64,000 nt of DNA from assembly GCF_033807575.1 (NCBI RefSeq), contig NC_084721.1, positions 8,494,001 to 8,558,000 on the forward strand, read 5' to 3'. Position 1 is the stretch's first letter; the number at the start of each line of letters is the position of its first letter. The translations under genes and the position numbers were made by a program. This DNA comes from Cydia pomonella (taxonomy: Eukaryota > Arthropoda > Insecta > Lepidoptera > Tortricidae). Positions 44,264-55,916 of this stretch are shown one piece after another. The notes under the pieces are model-generated. The model saw nothing but the letters and a program-made list of their open reading frames with translations, was not told where the DNA came from and ran no database searches.

Positions 44264-47200
44264 ATGGAACAGCCACATGTTTTAAATTTTAATGATATAA
44301 AACAGGCAATAGAAAACATAGAAGGGAGTGTAATACACACCCCACTTTGTGTAAGTACTGTAAAAAAAAAACTGTAAGCTCTAGTAAAAATGTGTACTGT
44401 AATAATACATGTAAACATGTATATTTTTATATAATTTTACAGGAAGCAAAAATAAGTAAATACATGGATTACAATATTTACTTAAAATGTGAAAATCTGC
44501 AATATACTGGAAGGTGAGTTATGGCATTAACTTTTGTCAGTTGACTGCTGGACATTATAGACATCCTGATCTCCACAACGACTATGTTACGCACTGCTTT
44601 CATCCAACAGTTACATGAGGTCTTGACCAGATCATTGGTGCATCCTGTTGGGAGCCCGTGTGGTGACCCCTGGAATTTATGAAATAGTATTTTGAGAAAC
44701 AAAGATTTAACTTTTTTATCTGTTTTACTTACTAAAGTATTGGCAACAGTGTCGCAGAGCGCGGTGTCCGCAACGCCTTGTCCTGTTCGGAGTACGCTGC
44801 TAAACGAGGAGTTATCGTGCCTTCGAACGGCAGCATGGCTCTGGCAGCCGCCTACCACGGCAGGGCGCTCGGTGTTCCGGTAAACTTAAAAAAAAAAATA
44901 GTCAAAATCACCAAAGGAGGTGAATAAAATTAGTCTCTCCTTCCTTAGACTTAAAGTTAAATATCACCTGAGTTTGGGATCGTCGATTTAACACTTATGG
45001 GTCATTCTCGCATTTCGTGCAAATCGATGTTTTAGGTAATTTACCAAAAATTTGTTGTAGTTTTCGAATATCTGTAAAAGCAAGGTTGTAACATACGGCC
45101 TAAAGTATATGTCTCTTCAACGAACAATTCTAAAAAGGTAATAGTTTTCTTTATATTTACAATTAACACCCAATTTTTTCATTCCTCTCTACATGTAACG
45201 CATGAAGGTATAACTTTGACCTACATTTGAACCTTAAGATACTAAAAATAGAAAACTCGTTGTTTGCTCACTTAATGACTAATTTAGTTATGTTTTAAAT
45301 CGTTTAATATTAGAAGCTAGATATTAACAGTTAAAATTATACAGCCTTATAAGTGTATGGTTCAAGTAATTTGTTCATTACCGACGCGAGAAATGGATTA
45401 GCTATATTTTGCTACATAGCAAGGGTATATAGCGTCTACCGCCGATGCTACGCATTGTTCGTCAGTCAGTTGGCCGCGTGATCTCGTAGCGGACGCGCGT
45501 ATGCCGCTGTTAGCGAACATACCTACGTTCTCGCGTGTCGAAAAGGAGTGTGGTTCAAAACAATCTTCATCGCCATCCAGTGATTTACACAGTAAGTTCC
45601 AAGTGTACATTATTATAATTATACGTAATGAAGTGTTTTAGTGTTGCCTTCCAGATGGTTTATTCTGCAAAATTAAGGTCTGATGCCAACCGACGTAGGC
45701 GACAAAAACTTCCAAAACGTCATTCATATCTGTTTCATTCACTTCTTTTCCTTCCAGTTTTACTGGGGAAGGTAATGAATGCATTAAGAAGGTAATGATA
45801 ATATATTCGAGGCAGTACATTTAATGGAAAGAGGCTCAGTTATTATAAAGATTACGTTGTTATAAGCATTTAAAACTGTAGATATGTAATAATAAGGGAG
45901 CCCAACCGGGGATTTTTCGGGTTTACTCGAGCGCAGTAGATTAACATAAACCTGCCGCTCTGTTACCTTTACTTGTGATGACACTCAAAACATGAGTGTT
46001 CAGTACTTCTGTGATACATACGTTTTGAATGTAGGGGTGCGTCTGATAAATATTAATCTTAAGAAATAGTATATCATAAAAATATGTTTATTCTACTTCT
46101 GGTTTTAGTTCATAAACCTGGTTCGTCGTGCATAGCAGCTCCGGACGAAGATACGGAGCCAACTGCACCACCTTAGCATCGTCGCCGCTCGCGAATTCGT
46201 TGCACCGCACTTCGTAACGAAATGCGGTGACAGTGTGAGATAATCGCCTTTTTTTGGTGAAGCAGGGGTAAATGCATTTACGCATCTCACCCCCGGGCCA
46301 GGTCAGCCCATGTGGGGGTAGTATGTGGGACTCGCTCCTCCCACAGCTCTCTCTGCTACACAGAGGGAGGGGAGGAGAATACCCACTAACATCCCCTGCG
46401 GCGTCACCCGCTCTGCCGTTACTGGGAGCGCCGAGGGATTGCAGCCATTCTACCACGACGCTCCCCAGCATAGACGCTGGGAGCACCCGCGCTAAGGAAG
46501 GAGAGGACCAGGGACGCTATGGCCCTCCCCCTAGACGTGTGGGGCCGTATGGTGGGTACCCAGCCCACCAGCCCTATTGGAAGATCAGACTAAGGCTGCT
46601 GCATAGCGCCTTCGCCTTCTCCTCTGCCGTCTGCGCCTGAGAGGATGCGCGTCCACATTTTCCTCGCGTATTCTCTCAGCGGCCTCCTTTTGTGTCATAA
46701 CGGTTTCACAGAAGGTGGCAACCGCATTCCATGATCTCTCGCTGCATAACATGGCCGAGACAACACTATGCAGCGAGAGATTACGCCCAATAACGCCCGT
46801 TAGGGCACCTCTCTCGGTATCCCACCGGTTACACACCTGCAAGGTGTGTTGGGCTGTGTCGTCCGAGTCACCACATTCATGACAGACCGGACTCGGCTCC
46901 CGTTGAATTTTGTGCAGGTAGTGACCGAAGCACCACCTGGGTCAGCCGGTATGATAGCACACCTCTTTTCCGCTTTATCCATTCCCGGAACGATGAAAAG
47001 AGTGCCCAATGGTGCGGGTGCCATAGGGCGAGTCCTCCAGGTTTTCCTTCCATCGTTCCAGGAGCCTCTCTTCTGCCTGACGTAGCACTCGCTCCGACTC
47101 TTCGGGGTCTACGCGTTCTCTCCGCGCCCTCGACAGCGCCCTCATTCGGTACCTCTCCGCCAGTACCTGAGCATCAAGCTCCCACGGAGGGGTATTAGCT

Positions 47201-50200
47201 AGGAGGCACGCTGCGGCATGGGACACCGTTGAATATGCCCTGATGGTGCGTTGTGCTGCTACTCGCTGAGGCCGCCTGAGTAGGGCGCTGTTGCGCTCCG
47301 AGAGCCTGTCCGCCCATATTGGCGCCCCATACAGCGCCATGCTCCTTAGTACTCGCGCATACAGTCACTGACACGGAGCATTCGGACCGCCTACATTTGG
47401 GAGCAGTCGGCACAGGGCTGAGGCATTCAAGTTCCCGGATTTGCGAGCCTCCTCTAGCACATTGTTGGCTTCCGTGCAGACTTCGTCAATTATGTCCCCC
47501 TCATAGATTTTCGAGACCGGGGAGGAGCTCTTTACAACTTCTGAGCTGATGGCAGGAGTTGCCCTGGTATACTCATAGATGTCCTTCCCTCGTGCACGTA
47601 TGATACGTCGCTCGGCATCCTCATCAACGTCAGAGATCATTTCATACTCATCCGAATCTATATTCCGCTGTTGTGCTTTAGCTCTTGCCATGCCTGAATA
47701 TTTACCTCCAGGTTTTCCTCTACGCGCAGTGTTTATTTTTGGGGCAACATCCGGCTACAGATTCCCAGTATCGTCTTCGTGTGCACGTTTCCCATTTTTA
47801 TAGGGCTTCCCTTAGTCAAATGTTCTTTAATGACTGCTTTGTTATCACTTTGTTTTAGCATTAAAATGACCAGGCCAGAGAAAAAAATGACCAAAGAAGA
47901 CTAACTAGCAAAAGATAGGCAGCGTAAAAAAGAAAAATATTAGATTATAAAAAATAATCCCGAATTATATGCGATACAAAGAGAAAAAGAAAGAAATAGA
48001 TACTTGTTAAGAAAGGAACAAAAAAGATTTGTAGCATAAAGGAAATGACACCTCGTGCTCAAAGAAAACAGAAAGAAATGGCGGTCAAATCGGTCAAATA
48101 GAAAAAAAAAATTTTTTGTAGAAATTTGCAAAACACGCCATTAAAATAATTGCTATGCAAGAGATTTAATCGAAATTGCGTAGGTAGTGAGTCAATTAAT
48201 GACAATGTAACAATTTAAAATAATAGACTAATCAAAGACCGATTGAAACTTAGTTTAGTTTTTTGAATAAAACAATAATTATGTTGGTTACTTAAACTAT
48301 TAAATAACAAATAAGGATCGGCTGTAACAAAATTCTTCTTATTCAGAAGCATACATATATATTTCTTTGGGGGACTTTTTATGCCACCTTTTCACTATTT
48401 CATAGTTTTATGCAGTTATATTGTGTATTTGCTAAATGCCAGACATTAATCGACACGTTTTTAATATTGTTGATTTTATTAATGTTGTTAATTTTCTTTA
48501 AATAAAGATTTTTATGTCAGATTTCATAAGTTTGTTTCATTACAGTCCAGTGAAAAAATTACCGTCCGATGACAATTTCATTCCTTTCCTTTATCATTCA
48601 TTACCATCTCAGGCCATTTCATTACCAGCGCGTAGTTCATTACCAGTAGCCCTATTAAATGAAAAGTAATAAGGTTACTAAGGTGCCTTTAGCATAAAAG
48701 TGTTAATAAACGAATCCACACATGGACGAAATCCAAAATTTTATCAATTAAAAGAAAAATTACAAATCGAGAGAATATCACCGATTTGCACGAAATGAGA
48801 GAATGACCCTTATAAGTACAATCAAATAGGTGATGGTGGTGCTCCCAGAGCGCACGCCGCCGGCGCTCGTGCACCGCTGTTCGGAGCTCGGCGCGGACGT
48901 GGTCTTGTATGGAGAAAATGTCCAAGACGCTACCAACTACGCACAGAAAGTGGCTGATGAGAGCCACCGGATAATAATGAGGTTTAATCATTTTCGTATC
49001 TTCTGGCAGCGTTATAGCTACCTTAGTACATATCTCATTGCAGTATTACCCGCTCATTTGCAATTGATTGATTGAACCTTATAAAATGAGTAGGTTCTAA
49101 AACTAGTTCAGGTCTTATTTATAGGTATACCTATTGTTAGTTCTAGGTGCGTTTATTAACTATATATACTTATTTAATTAGAGGTATCTATAGGCACAAC
49201 GCCTGTGTAGCACATCTAAGCAATTTTGCGCTTTGAGTACTAAATCTTCAAAGAACCTACCTTCTACCTACGCCTACGGCATTGCAGATCAGACGATCCC
49301 GCAGTAATGGCAGGACTGGGCACAGTTGGTGTGGAGATAGTTACGCAGCTTCCGGAACTGGACGCGGTGATCGTGCCCGTGGCGAGCGGTGGACTTCTCG
49401 CCGCAGTTCTCGTTGCTTGCAAGAAGCTCAAGTGTTCCTGCCTTGTTTACGTGAGATACGCGACATATATTACGAGTTATCGAGTTTCTATTATCACGAA
49501 GTTATGTTTCTTCATGTCGGCAAATGCCAATGGAAGGAACGGGCGAGGAACCCTTTAAATCACTGCAGCGTAACGGCATGAGATGCCTTAATTAACTTAT
49601 TGCGAATGCTCATTTATCGCGCACTTGTAGGTAAGGTATACCTAGGGTATTTGCACATTAGGTAACTTTTTGTTTGATAGGTACCTTATATAGGAGGCTA
49701 ACGAGCAGACTAATCGCCCTATGGTAAGCAATTACAGTCCCCCATGGATACCTGCAACACGAGAAGGGTTGAAAGTGCGTTTCCGGCTTTTAAGATGGGA
49801 GTACGCTCTTTTCTTGAAGGTTTGAATGTCGTACCTATCGGTTCGGAAATACCGCGGGCGACTGTTCTATAGGTAGGTACACCACTTTCAAAGAGACACG
49901 TGACATATTGTTTTACGTGGATGATTTAACATTCGTTTAGTCTGAGTTTGCATTATAGGGAGCGGAATGCGCAAAAGTTCCGAAGATGATGAAGGCGCTG
50001 CAAGCTGGGAAGCCCATGAATGTGCCGGTCGCACCCAATCTGGCCGAGGGACTTAACGCATCCTCTGTGGGACCCAACGCTTTTGCCACAATTAGGGGAA
50101 AACTTGATAGAATGGTTAGGACATATTGAATTTATTTTTATTAGACCTAATACGAAAACATTTTCCTATCCGGCTCGAAGGACCAAACTGTTTGCAAACA

Positions 50201-53186
50201 ACTCAAATATGCGAAGTAAGACTAGGTGTGGCACAACAGATACTGTTTGCTCATGTATACTTATTTGAAGCAGCTGAACTGTCGCCAAAATTCCTCTGTT
50301 CTGCGAATTATTCAAGTTTTCGCATAAGCATATATCTACTAGACCGCGAGCCAGGAACAATTTCCATGACCAATCGCCTCCCCGGCTGAAAACTCGTGTT
50401 GTTAACGGCTAGGTATGATGAACCCTCGTAGACGTCAGCTGCCGCTCCGTAGGTGGGTTGAGGAATGGCAGCCACCGAAACACGTAAATTAAATTAAATT
50501 AAATTATCATTTATTTCAGATCTTTACAATCCATAGATTTTGTTAGTTTATCTAAGCTACGTACCTAATAACTAGTGTTAGTATTTACTAATTACAACTA
50601 AACTAAACTAAAAAGTAACAAAACAACGTACAGGTCGCCCAGTCACAACTACCAGGTGCCTCCATATTCGACAGTCGCATCTATCGGCTAATACTTTCAG
50701 AAAGCTGTTGGGACTGCTTCTCGCTCGTTGCATTAAAGATGCTGAGCGCTTACGCAAGATGGCATGGTACCCGTCTGTGCGCGCCTCTGCAAACATCGTC
50801 GAGGCGCTACAGAACCGTGACAGCCCCATCAGCATTCTGAAAGCATTATTATACTGAACTCTGAGAGCGTTTGCGGAACGCTGGGTGTACCTAATCCACA
50901 GGCTGCTCGTGTAGAATGTCTGACTGTAAGCTTTAAAAAGCGTTATTTTAACCTTGTCTGTACAGCGAGCGAACCTGCGTGCAAGCATATTCCCACGAAC
51001 CACCAACGCTCTCCGTTCTCTCTCCATGTCCATGTCATCTCTTAGGTCATCGGTGACAATATGACCGAGATACTTAAAATGGTACACTCTTTTGATTTCT
51101 TTATCATCTAGCTTGACAGAAGGAACATCCTCAGGAATTTTTCTACCCGCTTTAAAAATCATTAGCTCGCTCTTGGAGGGGTTATACTTCAGCCCATGAG
51201 CTTTAGCATAACTCTCACATATGCCAATTAATTTCCTTAACGCACTGATCGAAGGCGCAAGCAGCACCATATCGTCTGCGTAGCTTATATTGTTTATGAA
51301 CACGCCATCAATAGAGCAACCGACATGGGCACCGCTTAGCTCTCCAATCAGAGCGTTAACATATACATTAAATAGCAAGGGAGATGTTGTCGTACCCCAC
51401 ACTCCAGTTTAAACGGCTCCGATAGTTGATCGGCCCATCGTACACAGTTCGTCTGAAAAGCAAAAAAAAAATTGTCATCGCCTCCCGTTTGATACTTTGT
51501 CAAATGATAGTTGAAATTAAAAAATCGTCAGCCGGTTATATCGCGGTGTTAAGAACATCAGCTGGTCGCATGAACATGTAAAAAATAAGCGCTATACCTT
51601 TTATGATAGCAATAACAAATCATGAAACTTTGCATGTAGCATTTCATAATCATCACGCATAAACGCCTGAAAAGCCATCAACGGATTACGCAATTTACAC
51701 ATTACGCATACTTTGCCGCACATAAAGAGGTAAGGCGCATATTTTTATATGTTCATTTTACAGCTGACTTTTAGTTTAAACCAGCATCTGAACTATCATC
51801 TGACAAAGTATCAGCCGGGAGGCGATGACTGACAAAATATGCTCCTGGCCCGCGGTCTATACGTGACGATTTACTTTCGACTGGTGTTGATAGCAAAGAG
51901 ACCTTCTGCTTTATTAGAAAGTTATGATTGTTATGAAATAAGTCTGATTATATAATATTTAACACGTTTTAGCTGGTAGTAGAAGAGTCGTCGATCGCAC
52001 AAGCCATGGTGAGCGTGCTGGAGCGCGAGCGGCTCGTGGTAGACGGCGCGGGAGTCTGTGCCGTGGCCGCCGTCATGCAGGGGCTCGTGCCCGAGCTGAG
52101 AGGGAAACGGTATAATATTTTCACCTAGTCTAAAAAGGTTAGGTAATAATAATTTCAAGTGCTCGCTTCACAAGTATATGCATAAAGGCGCTTTCTGTGA
52201 AGTGACAAGGTAAGAAATATCAGTCAGTAGGTAACACTATTCGCTTAGCACCTTTGCATACAAACGCGCTGACATCATATTCCTTGATCTTACGTTAGGA
52301 TTGGAGCATGTGGTGCCACTGAAAAATGGGTTACCTATATGTTTATATAAAGTTGTTTATTAAGTATATATTTTTTATTTCTTCGCACAAGGAAGCACGA
52401 GAAACAGTGAAAAGCCTATCCCAAAATAACACTCGCGTTCGCTTGTTTTACAATTTTGACACTTATTAGCTTATTACTTTCCGCATTTGTCTTAAACAAA
52501 TGTTCTAGTGCTGTGTGCGTCATAAGCGGCGGTAACATAGACTGCGGCCGTCTGTCGCGCAGCATCCAGCGGGGTCTGGGCGCCAGTGGACGACTACTTC
52601 GCTTCTCCATCCCTGTGGCTGATCATCGGAACGGTCTGGCGAACCTCGCTAAAGTTGTGTCGGAACAGAACGTAGTGCTGAAAAGCATGGTAACTGATCA
52701 GATGCCCGTGCATTGTGATGTCGGATCTACTTGGGTATGTTATACGTTAATTTCCAGTATCTTCACGTCTTCTATTGTTATGAATATAAACAAAGGTTCT
52801 AGCTAACGTACCACAAAACAAAATTCTATAAATGTGACTAAGTCGAAAACAGAAACATTTACCTTACACAAAGGAAAGCACGGGCATTACCTATTGTTAC
52901 CTAAGATGTCACTCCTTGTCAGGTGCCGGATTTCCCTAATTTGTCTCCTATAATAAATAAGTATACCTACCGTTCATGAAACATAGAAGCATTATGTAAA
53001 CGTAACAGTTCATGGCATTAGATGAGTCAGCAAAAATTTTTTTTTTTACAGGCCAATGTCGTGGTTGAGACGGGAAGTGATGAGCAAGCGGCAAGCTTCA
53101 AGGACCACCTAAGGGATGTGTACCCTCGTGCGAGATTTACGATTAGCGACCTAGACGACAAACACAAACATTCGTGCCGATCATAG
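44264..53186 (+). CDS. Gene C: ammonia-lyase paralogue lacking the catalytic lysine (putative pseudoenzyme), 418 aa
   Basis: Exons (+): 44264-44350, 44443-44513, 44750-44879, 48830-48981, 49288-49450, 49959-50114, 51973-52109, 52509-52734, 53052-53186. They total 1257 nt with no internal stop and GT-AG borders. Exon lengths 71, 163, 156, 137 and 226 equal those of gene B. The fold-type II scaffold and ACT domain are recognisable. However, the Schiff-base motif S-F-K-E-R-G-A-R is S-V-A-E-R-G-V-R (Ala55 for Lys). The G-N-H loop is G-S-M (Ser81), the G-G-G-G phosphate loop is A-S-G-G (179-182), and Y-D-H-P is S-D-D-P. The S-G-G-N motif (S305) remains. Catalysis by the usual mechanism is therefore not expected; a regulatory or binding role is inferred only from retention of the frame. 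An extra intron splits the large exon. The start could be earlier: TTTTAG at 44243-44248 could be an acceptor leading in frame into the chosen Met. Confidence 0.88.
46085..47760 (-). mobile_element. Internally deleted R1-like LINE inside the DNA transposon
   Basis: On the minus strand, an ORF1-like N-terminal segment (47691-47365: acidic, D-S-D-E-Y-E, then a short helical region) is followed directly by the C-terminal part of an R1-type reverse transcriptase. That part (47340 downward) shows Y-G-A-P-I-W-A-D, P-P-W-E-L, then in shifted frames C-H-E-C-G, D-T-A-Q-H-T-L, and Q-K-E-A-A-E-R-I-R-E with an arginine-rich end. The endonuclease and catalytic reverse transcriptase core are missing, so a large internal deletion is inferred near 47345-47365. 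The 3' UTR runs to about 46085. Confidence 0.75.
47866..48105 (+). pseudogene. Decayed lysine/arginine-rich frame of the DNA transposon
   Basis: Starts M-T-R-P-E-K-K-M-T-K-E-D then stop, continuing with basic residues, P-E-L-Y-A-I-Q-R-E-K-E-R-N-R-Y and, after a frameshift, T-P-R-A-Q-R-K-Q. At least three in-frame stops and one frameshift are present. It looks like the N-terminal basic region of an insect transposon-borne protein. Family is not identified. Confidence 0.4.
50484..51410 (-). mobile_element. 5'-truncated LINE fragment in intron 6 of gene C
   Basis: A minus-strand frame, 51402-50608, carries the reverse transcriptase core Y-A-D-D-M-V-L-L-A-P-S, then K-Y-L-G-H-I-V, and a C-terminal W-I-R-Y-T-Q-R-like region. 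The 3' end is a TTTAA tandem tail (plus-strand AATTAAATTAAATT at 50486-50505). It is intact over 264 codons but lacks the endonuclease and first half of the polymerase. It is antisense to gene C. Clade is uncertain; the fragment differs from the CR1-like and R1-like elements here. Confidence 0.75.
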
Positions 53187-53611
53187 GTTGTCGTCTTAAG
53201 ACAGCAAAATATTCAATATTTGAAACTAGCATAGTCATTTGTATTAAAACGGGTATTCACCATGTATATACGGTTTCAGAAAGTTAGTAGTAATATAAAT
53301 AGTACAGGAGAACCCCGTTTTTAATTAGTAGTTATCAGCAAAACATTTTTTTTTTTAGAATCTTTCATATGAAAGATGAAATCTATTTGTATGAATCTGT
53401 AAGTGTCTCAGTTTGATACATACACAAATGTAGTGATTATATGCTCTTTGATACACTGTGTAAACTACCATAGTAGAGTGGGTCTCCAGACTTACAGGCG
53501 TGCCTGATTGGCAAGCACTTACTGCAAGTGTAAAGGCCTAACATTATTTTCTTTGTCATTATTCATTCTTGACTCTTATATTTACTGCAGACTGTCTTGA
53601 AACTGAGAAGG

Positions 53612-53617
53612 AATAAA
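53612..53617 (+). terminator. Likely poly(A) signal of gene C
   Basis: AATAAA about 425 nt past the gene C stop codon, and 24 nt from the opposing RpS25 signal. Confidence 0.5.
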
Positions 53618-53640
53618 AATGAAAACAACCGCATTTGGTT

Positions 53641-53646
53641 TTTATT
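53641..53646 (-). terminator. Likely poly(A) signal of RpS25
   Basis: AATAAA on the minus strand 26 nt beyond the RpS25 stop codon. It gives the short 3' UTR usual for ribosomal protein mRNAs. Confidence 0.65.
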
Positions 53647-53672
53647 TTTATTTTGTAACCTTATCCATAATT

Positions 53673-55507
53673 TTACGCGACTGGATCATCACCCTTTGTC
53701 GCGCGAGTGTAGATCACCTGCCCGTGGTGTTGGACTACCTGCTTGATTAAACCTAGAACAACAAAAACGGTTGGTGAAACATATGTAACAAGCACTAATG
53801 ATGAGGTTTGTGTGCTGAAAAAAAATCAGACTCAATATATCAGTTTTTGACTGTCATGGATTTTCCATTAGAAATTATCATCACAAAATATTTCATTTGT
53901 TTTATGATAATGTAACACAATTTTGTTTATATTTTGAAGAAGAAAACATTTGATATTGACATCCATTATTGCTAGGCTTTATGGCAATAGAGTTGCTCAA
54001 TTGTGTTATTTATTACCACATATCAGTCACCAATAAAATTTAGACCACAACCACTTTAAAGTATGGTAAAAAGGAGAATAAGTTTCAGGTGCAAGAAATA
54101 TTAATTTGATTTAATAATTATGCATAATGCATTAAATGTCATGTTTGTAGTTCTGCTGTAACTCCATGTGAAGCATTAATTGAGATTGTCTACCATGAAT
54201 AGGATTTCCTTTCTCTATGACAGATAATGACTCATTTTGTTAGCAAAATAATCTGTAGTGAATTTCAAATAATCAAGTTTGAAATTTTAATGACAATCGG
54301 TGGCCTACCACTCCAAGGGATAAGGGTTAAAATGACATCTATTATTGTTTAATATGCAAGTTTTCATAGGCACATAGATGATTTCTGTTTTCCAGTTTGT
54401 ATTTTTAAATAATAGCTTGCTTATTATTTACCACTGCTTGTAAAATAATTATGTGAAAGTCTAGTCAAAGGTCCCACTTTGTCACATACCATAAAAGGAC
54501 AAGATATGCTTGTATCTTTATATGTATAGCCTATCAAAGCATCCTCATGGCAAGCAAAAGCAGGACCTTCTGCTTGGAAACAACACACATTATTGATCAT
54601 TCCAAAGCTTCACTTTCTAACACAAAATGTATTGAACAGTACTCATTTACTTCTAGGTGGCAAGCAACATTAGTATATCAATCCAAACATTGTAAGTTTA
54701 TGATTGGTATGGTGTTCTTTTAAAAATGACAAATTATTTTAATCAACCGTGATCAAATTGTCTAATATATTTTTACCTTTTTCCCTAAGCTCAACGAGCG
54801 CGCGCCTGGCGAGGGAGCCGCGGACCTTTAGCCTTTCGGAGACCACGGCAGGTGTGATAAGCTTGTATTGGGGCACTTCCTTGTACAGTTTGTCGTACGT
54901 GGCCTTGTCAAATAGAACCTGGTTGTTCAACTTATCACGGACTTTTCCTTTGGACCACTTCTGCAAATAAGAAAAACGGTATGAGTAAAGTGTGCATGAC
55001 AAGGTTGGGCTTTGGCCATATTATACCTCAAGTACCATCAGCCTCAATATATCAGATTTTACTCTCACTAAAATTCAAGCGTAAATTGTTAATCATTTGG
55101 TACTTATATTAAAAGAGCCTTTATAACTATTCAAGTTATCTAAAAGTTTGTCAAAAACCGATCATCAAAGTGACATGGACATAACCTCACTTTACAACAC
55201 CAACAACTTCCTTACCTTCTTCTTGGCTTTGCCGCCACCAGACCCCTCCTTCTTCTTTTGTGTCTTTTGCGGCTGCTTGGCCGAGGATTTCGCGTCCTTC
55301 TTGGGCGGCTAAAATCACAAAAATGTTGTTGACAAGCGACATCGCCACGAGGTTCACTTGCAAAACCTTACGTTGTAAATATACAACTGAAACTATTTAC
55401 AGAATCAGTACTTTAACTTTCATGTTTGATTACTGAATTTTGAATTAATTTAAGTAATAAATATTTTTATTCCCAATTTTTTAACGCTCTCACGAAATAC
55501 TCACCAT
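53673..55507 (-). CDS. RpS25: 40S ribosomal protein S25, 119 aa
   Basis: Coding exons on the minus strand: 55505-55507 (ATG only), 55216-55308, 54777-54960, 53673-53752; total 360 nt. The product is the small-subunit protein eS25. It has a lysine-rich N-terminus (P-P-K-K-D-A-K-S-S), then K-W-S-K-G-K-V-R-D-K-L-N-N and the conserved wing of K-L-I-T-P-A-V-V-S-E-R-L-K-V-R-G-S-L-A. The C-terminus is H-G-Q-V-I-Y-T-R-A-T. An intron directly after the ATG is common in insect ribosomal protein genes. The longer frame running past 54777 to 54739 reads into intron and is not real. A pyrimidine tract upstream fits a TOP mRNA. Gene C converges on it; PEX6 diverges from it. Confidence 0.96.
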
Positions 55508-55517
55508 CTTGAAAACC

Positions 55518-55527
55518 GGAAAGAAAG
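55518..55527 (-). promoter_or_regulatory. Candidate 5' TOP tract of RpS25
   Basis: The minus strand reads CTTTCTTTCC about 10 nt upstream of the ATG. Ribosomal protein mRNAs usually start at a C followed by pyrimidines, so transcription may start here. The start site is inferred. Confidence 0.5.
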
Positions 55528-55679
55528 ATGGACGAAGTTTAGTGTTGCCACAATATTGGGTTCCGTGAGGGCTTGAAAAAACCGGTAATAATGTTATGAA
55601 AATTTGAAGAATATTTATTTCTTTAAATAATCAATAGGGAATACAAAGAGTAGTATAATATATAGGGAATATTACGCGA

Positions 55680-55872
55680 AACTCTGCTTAGAGGGCGCCA
55701 CTACCACAATCCATCAAAATCAGAGGATCTACCGCGAAACAAGAAAAATCGAAATTTCGTTATCTAACCTCTCACAAAATCACTCTTGCATATTCGAGCG
55801 ATAAAGACGCAGATAACTAAATTTCATAAATTTCGATTTTAGCGTTTCCTGGTAGGTCTTTGTAAACAAACC
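55680..55872. mobile_element. Fold-back MITE between RpS25 and PEX6
   Basis: GATCTACCGCGAAACAAG and AAATCGAAATTTCGTTATCT on the left pair with AGATAACTAAATTTCATAAA, TTCGATTTTAGCG and TTTCCTGGTAGGTC on the right. The termini resemble those of the neighbouring GGGCCTACC family. Confidence 0.6.
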
Positions 55873-55916
55873 ATCAATGTCTTATTTTAATATCTGTGAA
55901 AACTTGTCAAAAAACA

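Larger units (their letters stand above)
44999..48809. mobile_element. 3.8-kb DNA transposon with 28-bp terminal inverted repeats in intron 3 of gene C
   Basis: The left end GGGTCATTCTCGCATTTCGT, continuing GCAAATCG, is matched inverted at the right end with a single mismatch in 28 bp. TTAT flanks both sides (44995-44998 and 48810-48813). Inside are short CATTACC-rich repeats near both ends, a K/R-rich decayed frame at 47866-48105, and an R1-like LINE. Superfamily is not assigned: the 4-bp duplication and termini do not match one that I can name confidently. Confidence 0.75.

Noticed and set aside
44478..44858. 126-codon minus-strand frame over gene C exons 2-3
   Set aside because: Antisense shadow of two verified exons and their intron, with no family resemblance.
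44750..44879. Alternative acceptor in gene C exon 3 (AG at 44757-44758) that might restore the lysine
   Set aside because: It would shift the frame relative to exon 2 and destroy the E-R-G-V-R-N match; no acceptor in reach yields the S-F-K motif.
54749..54970. Plus-strand frame over RpS25 exon 3
   Set aside because: Exact antisense of a strongly conserved ribosomal exon.
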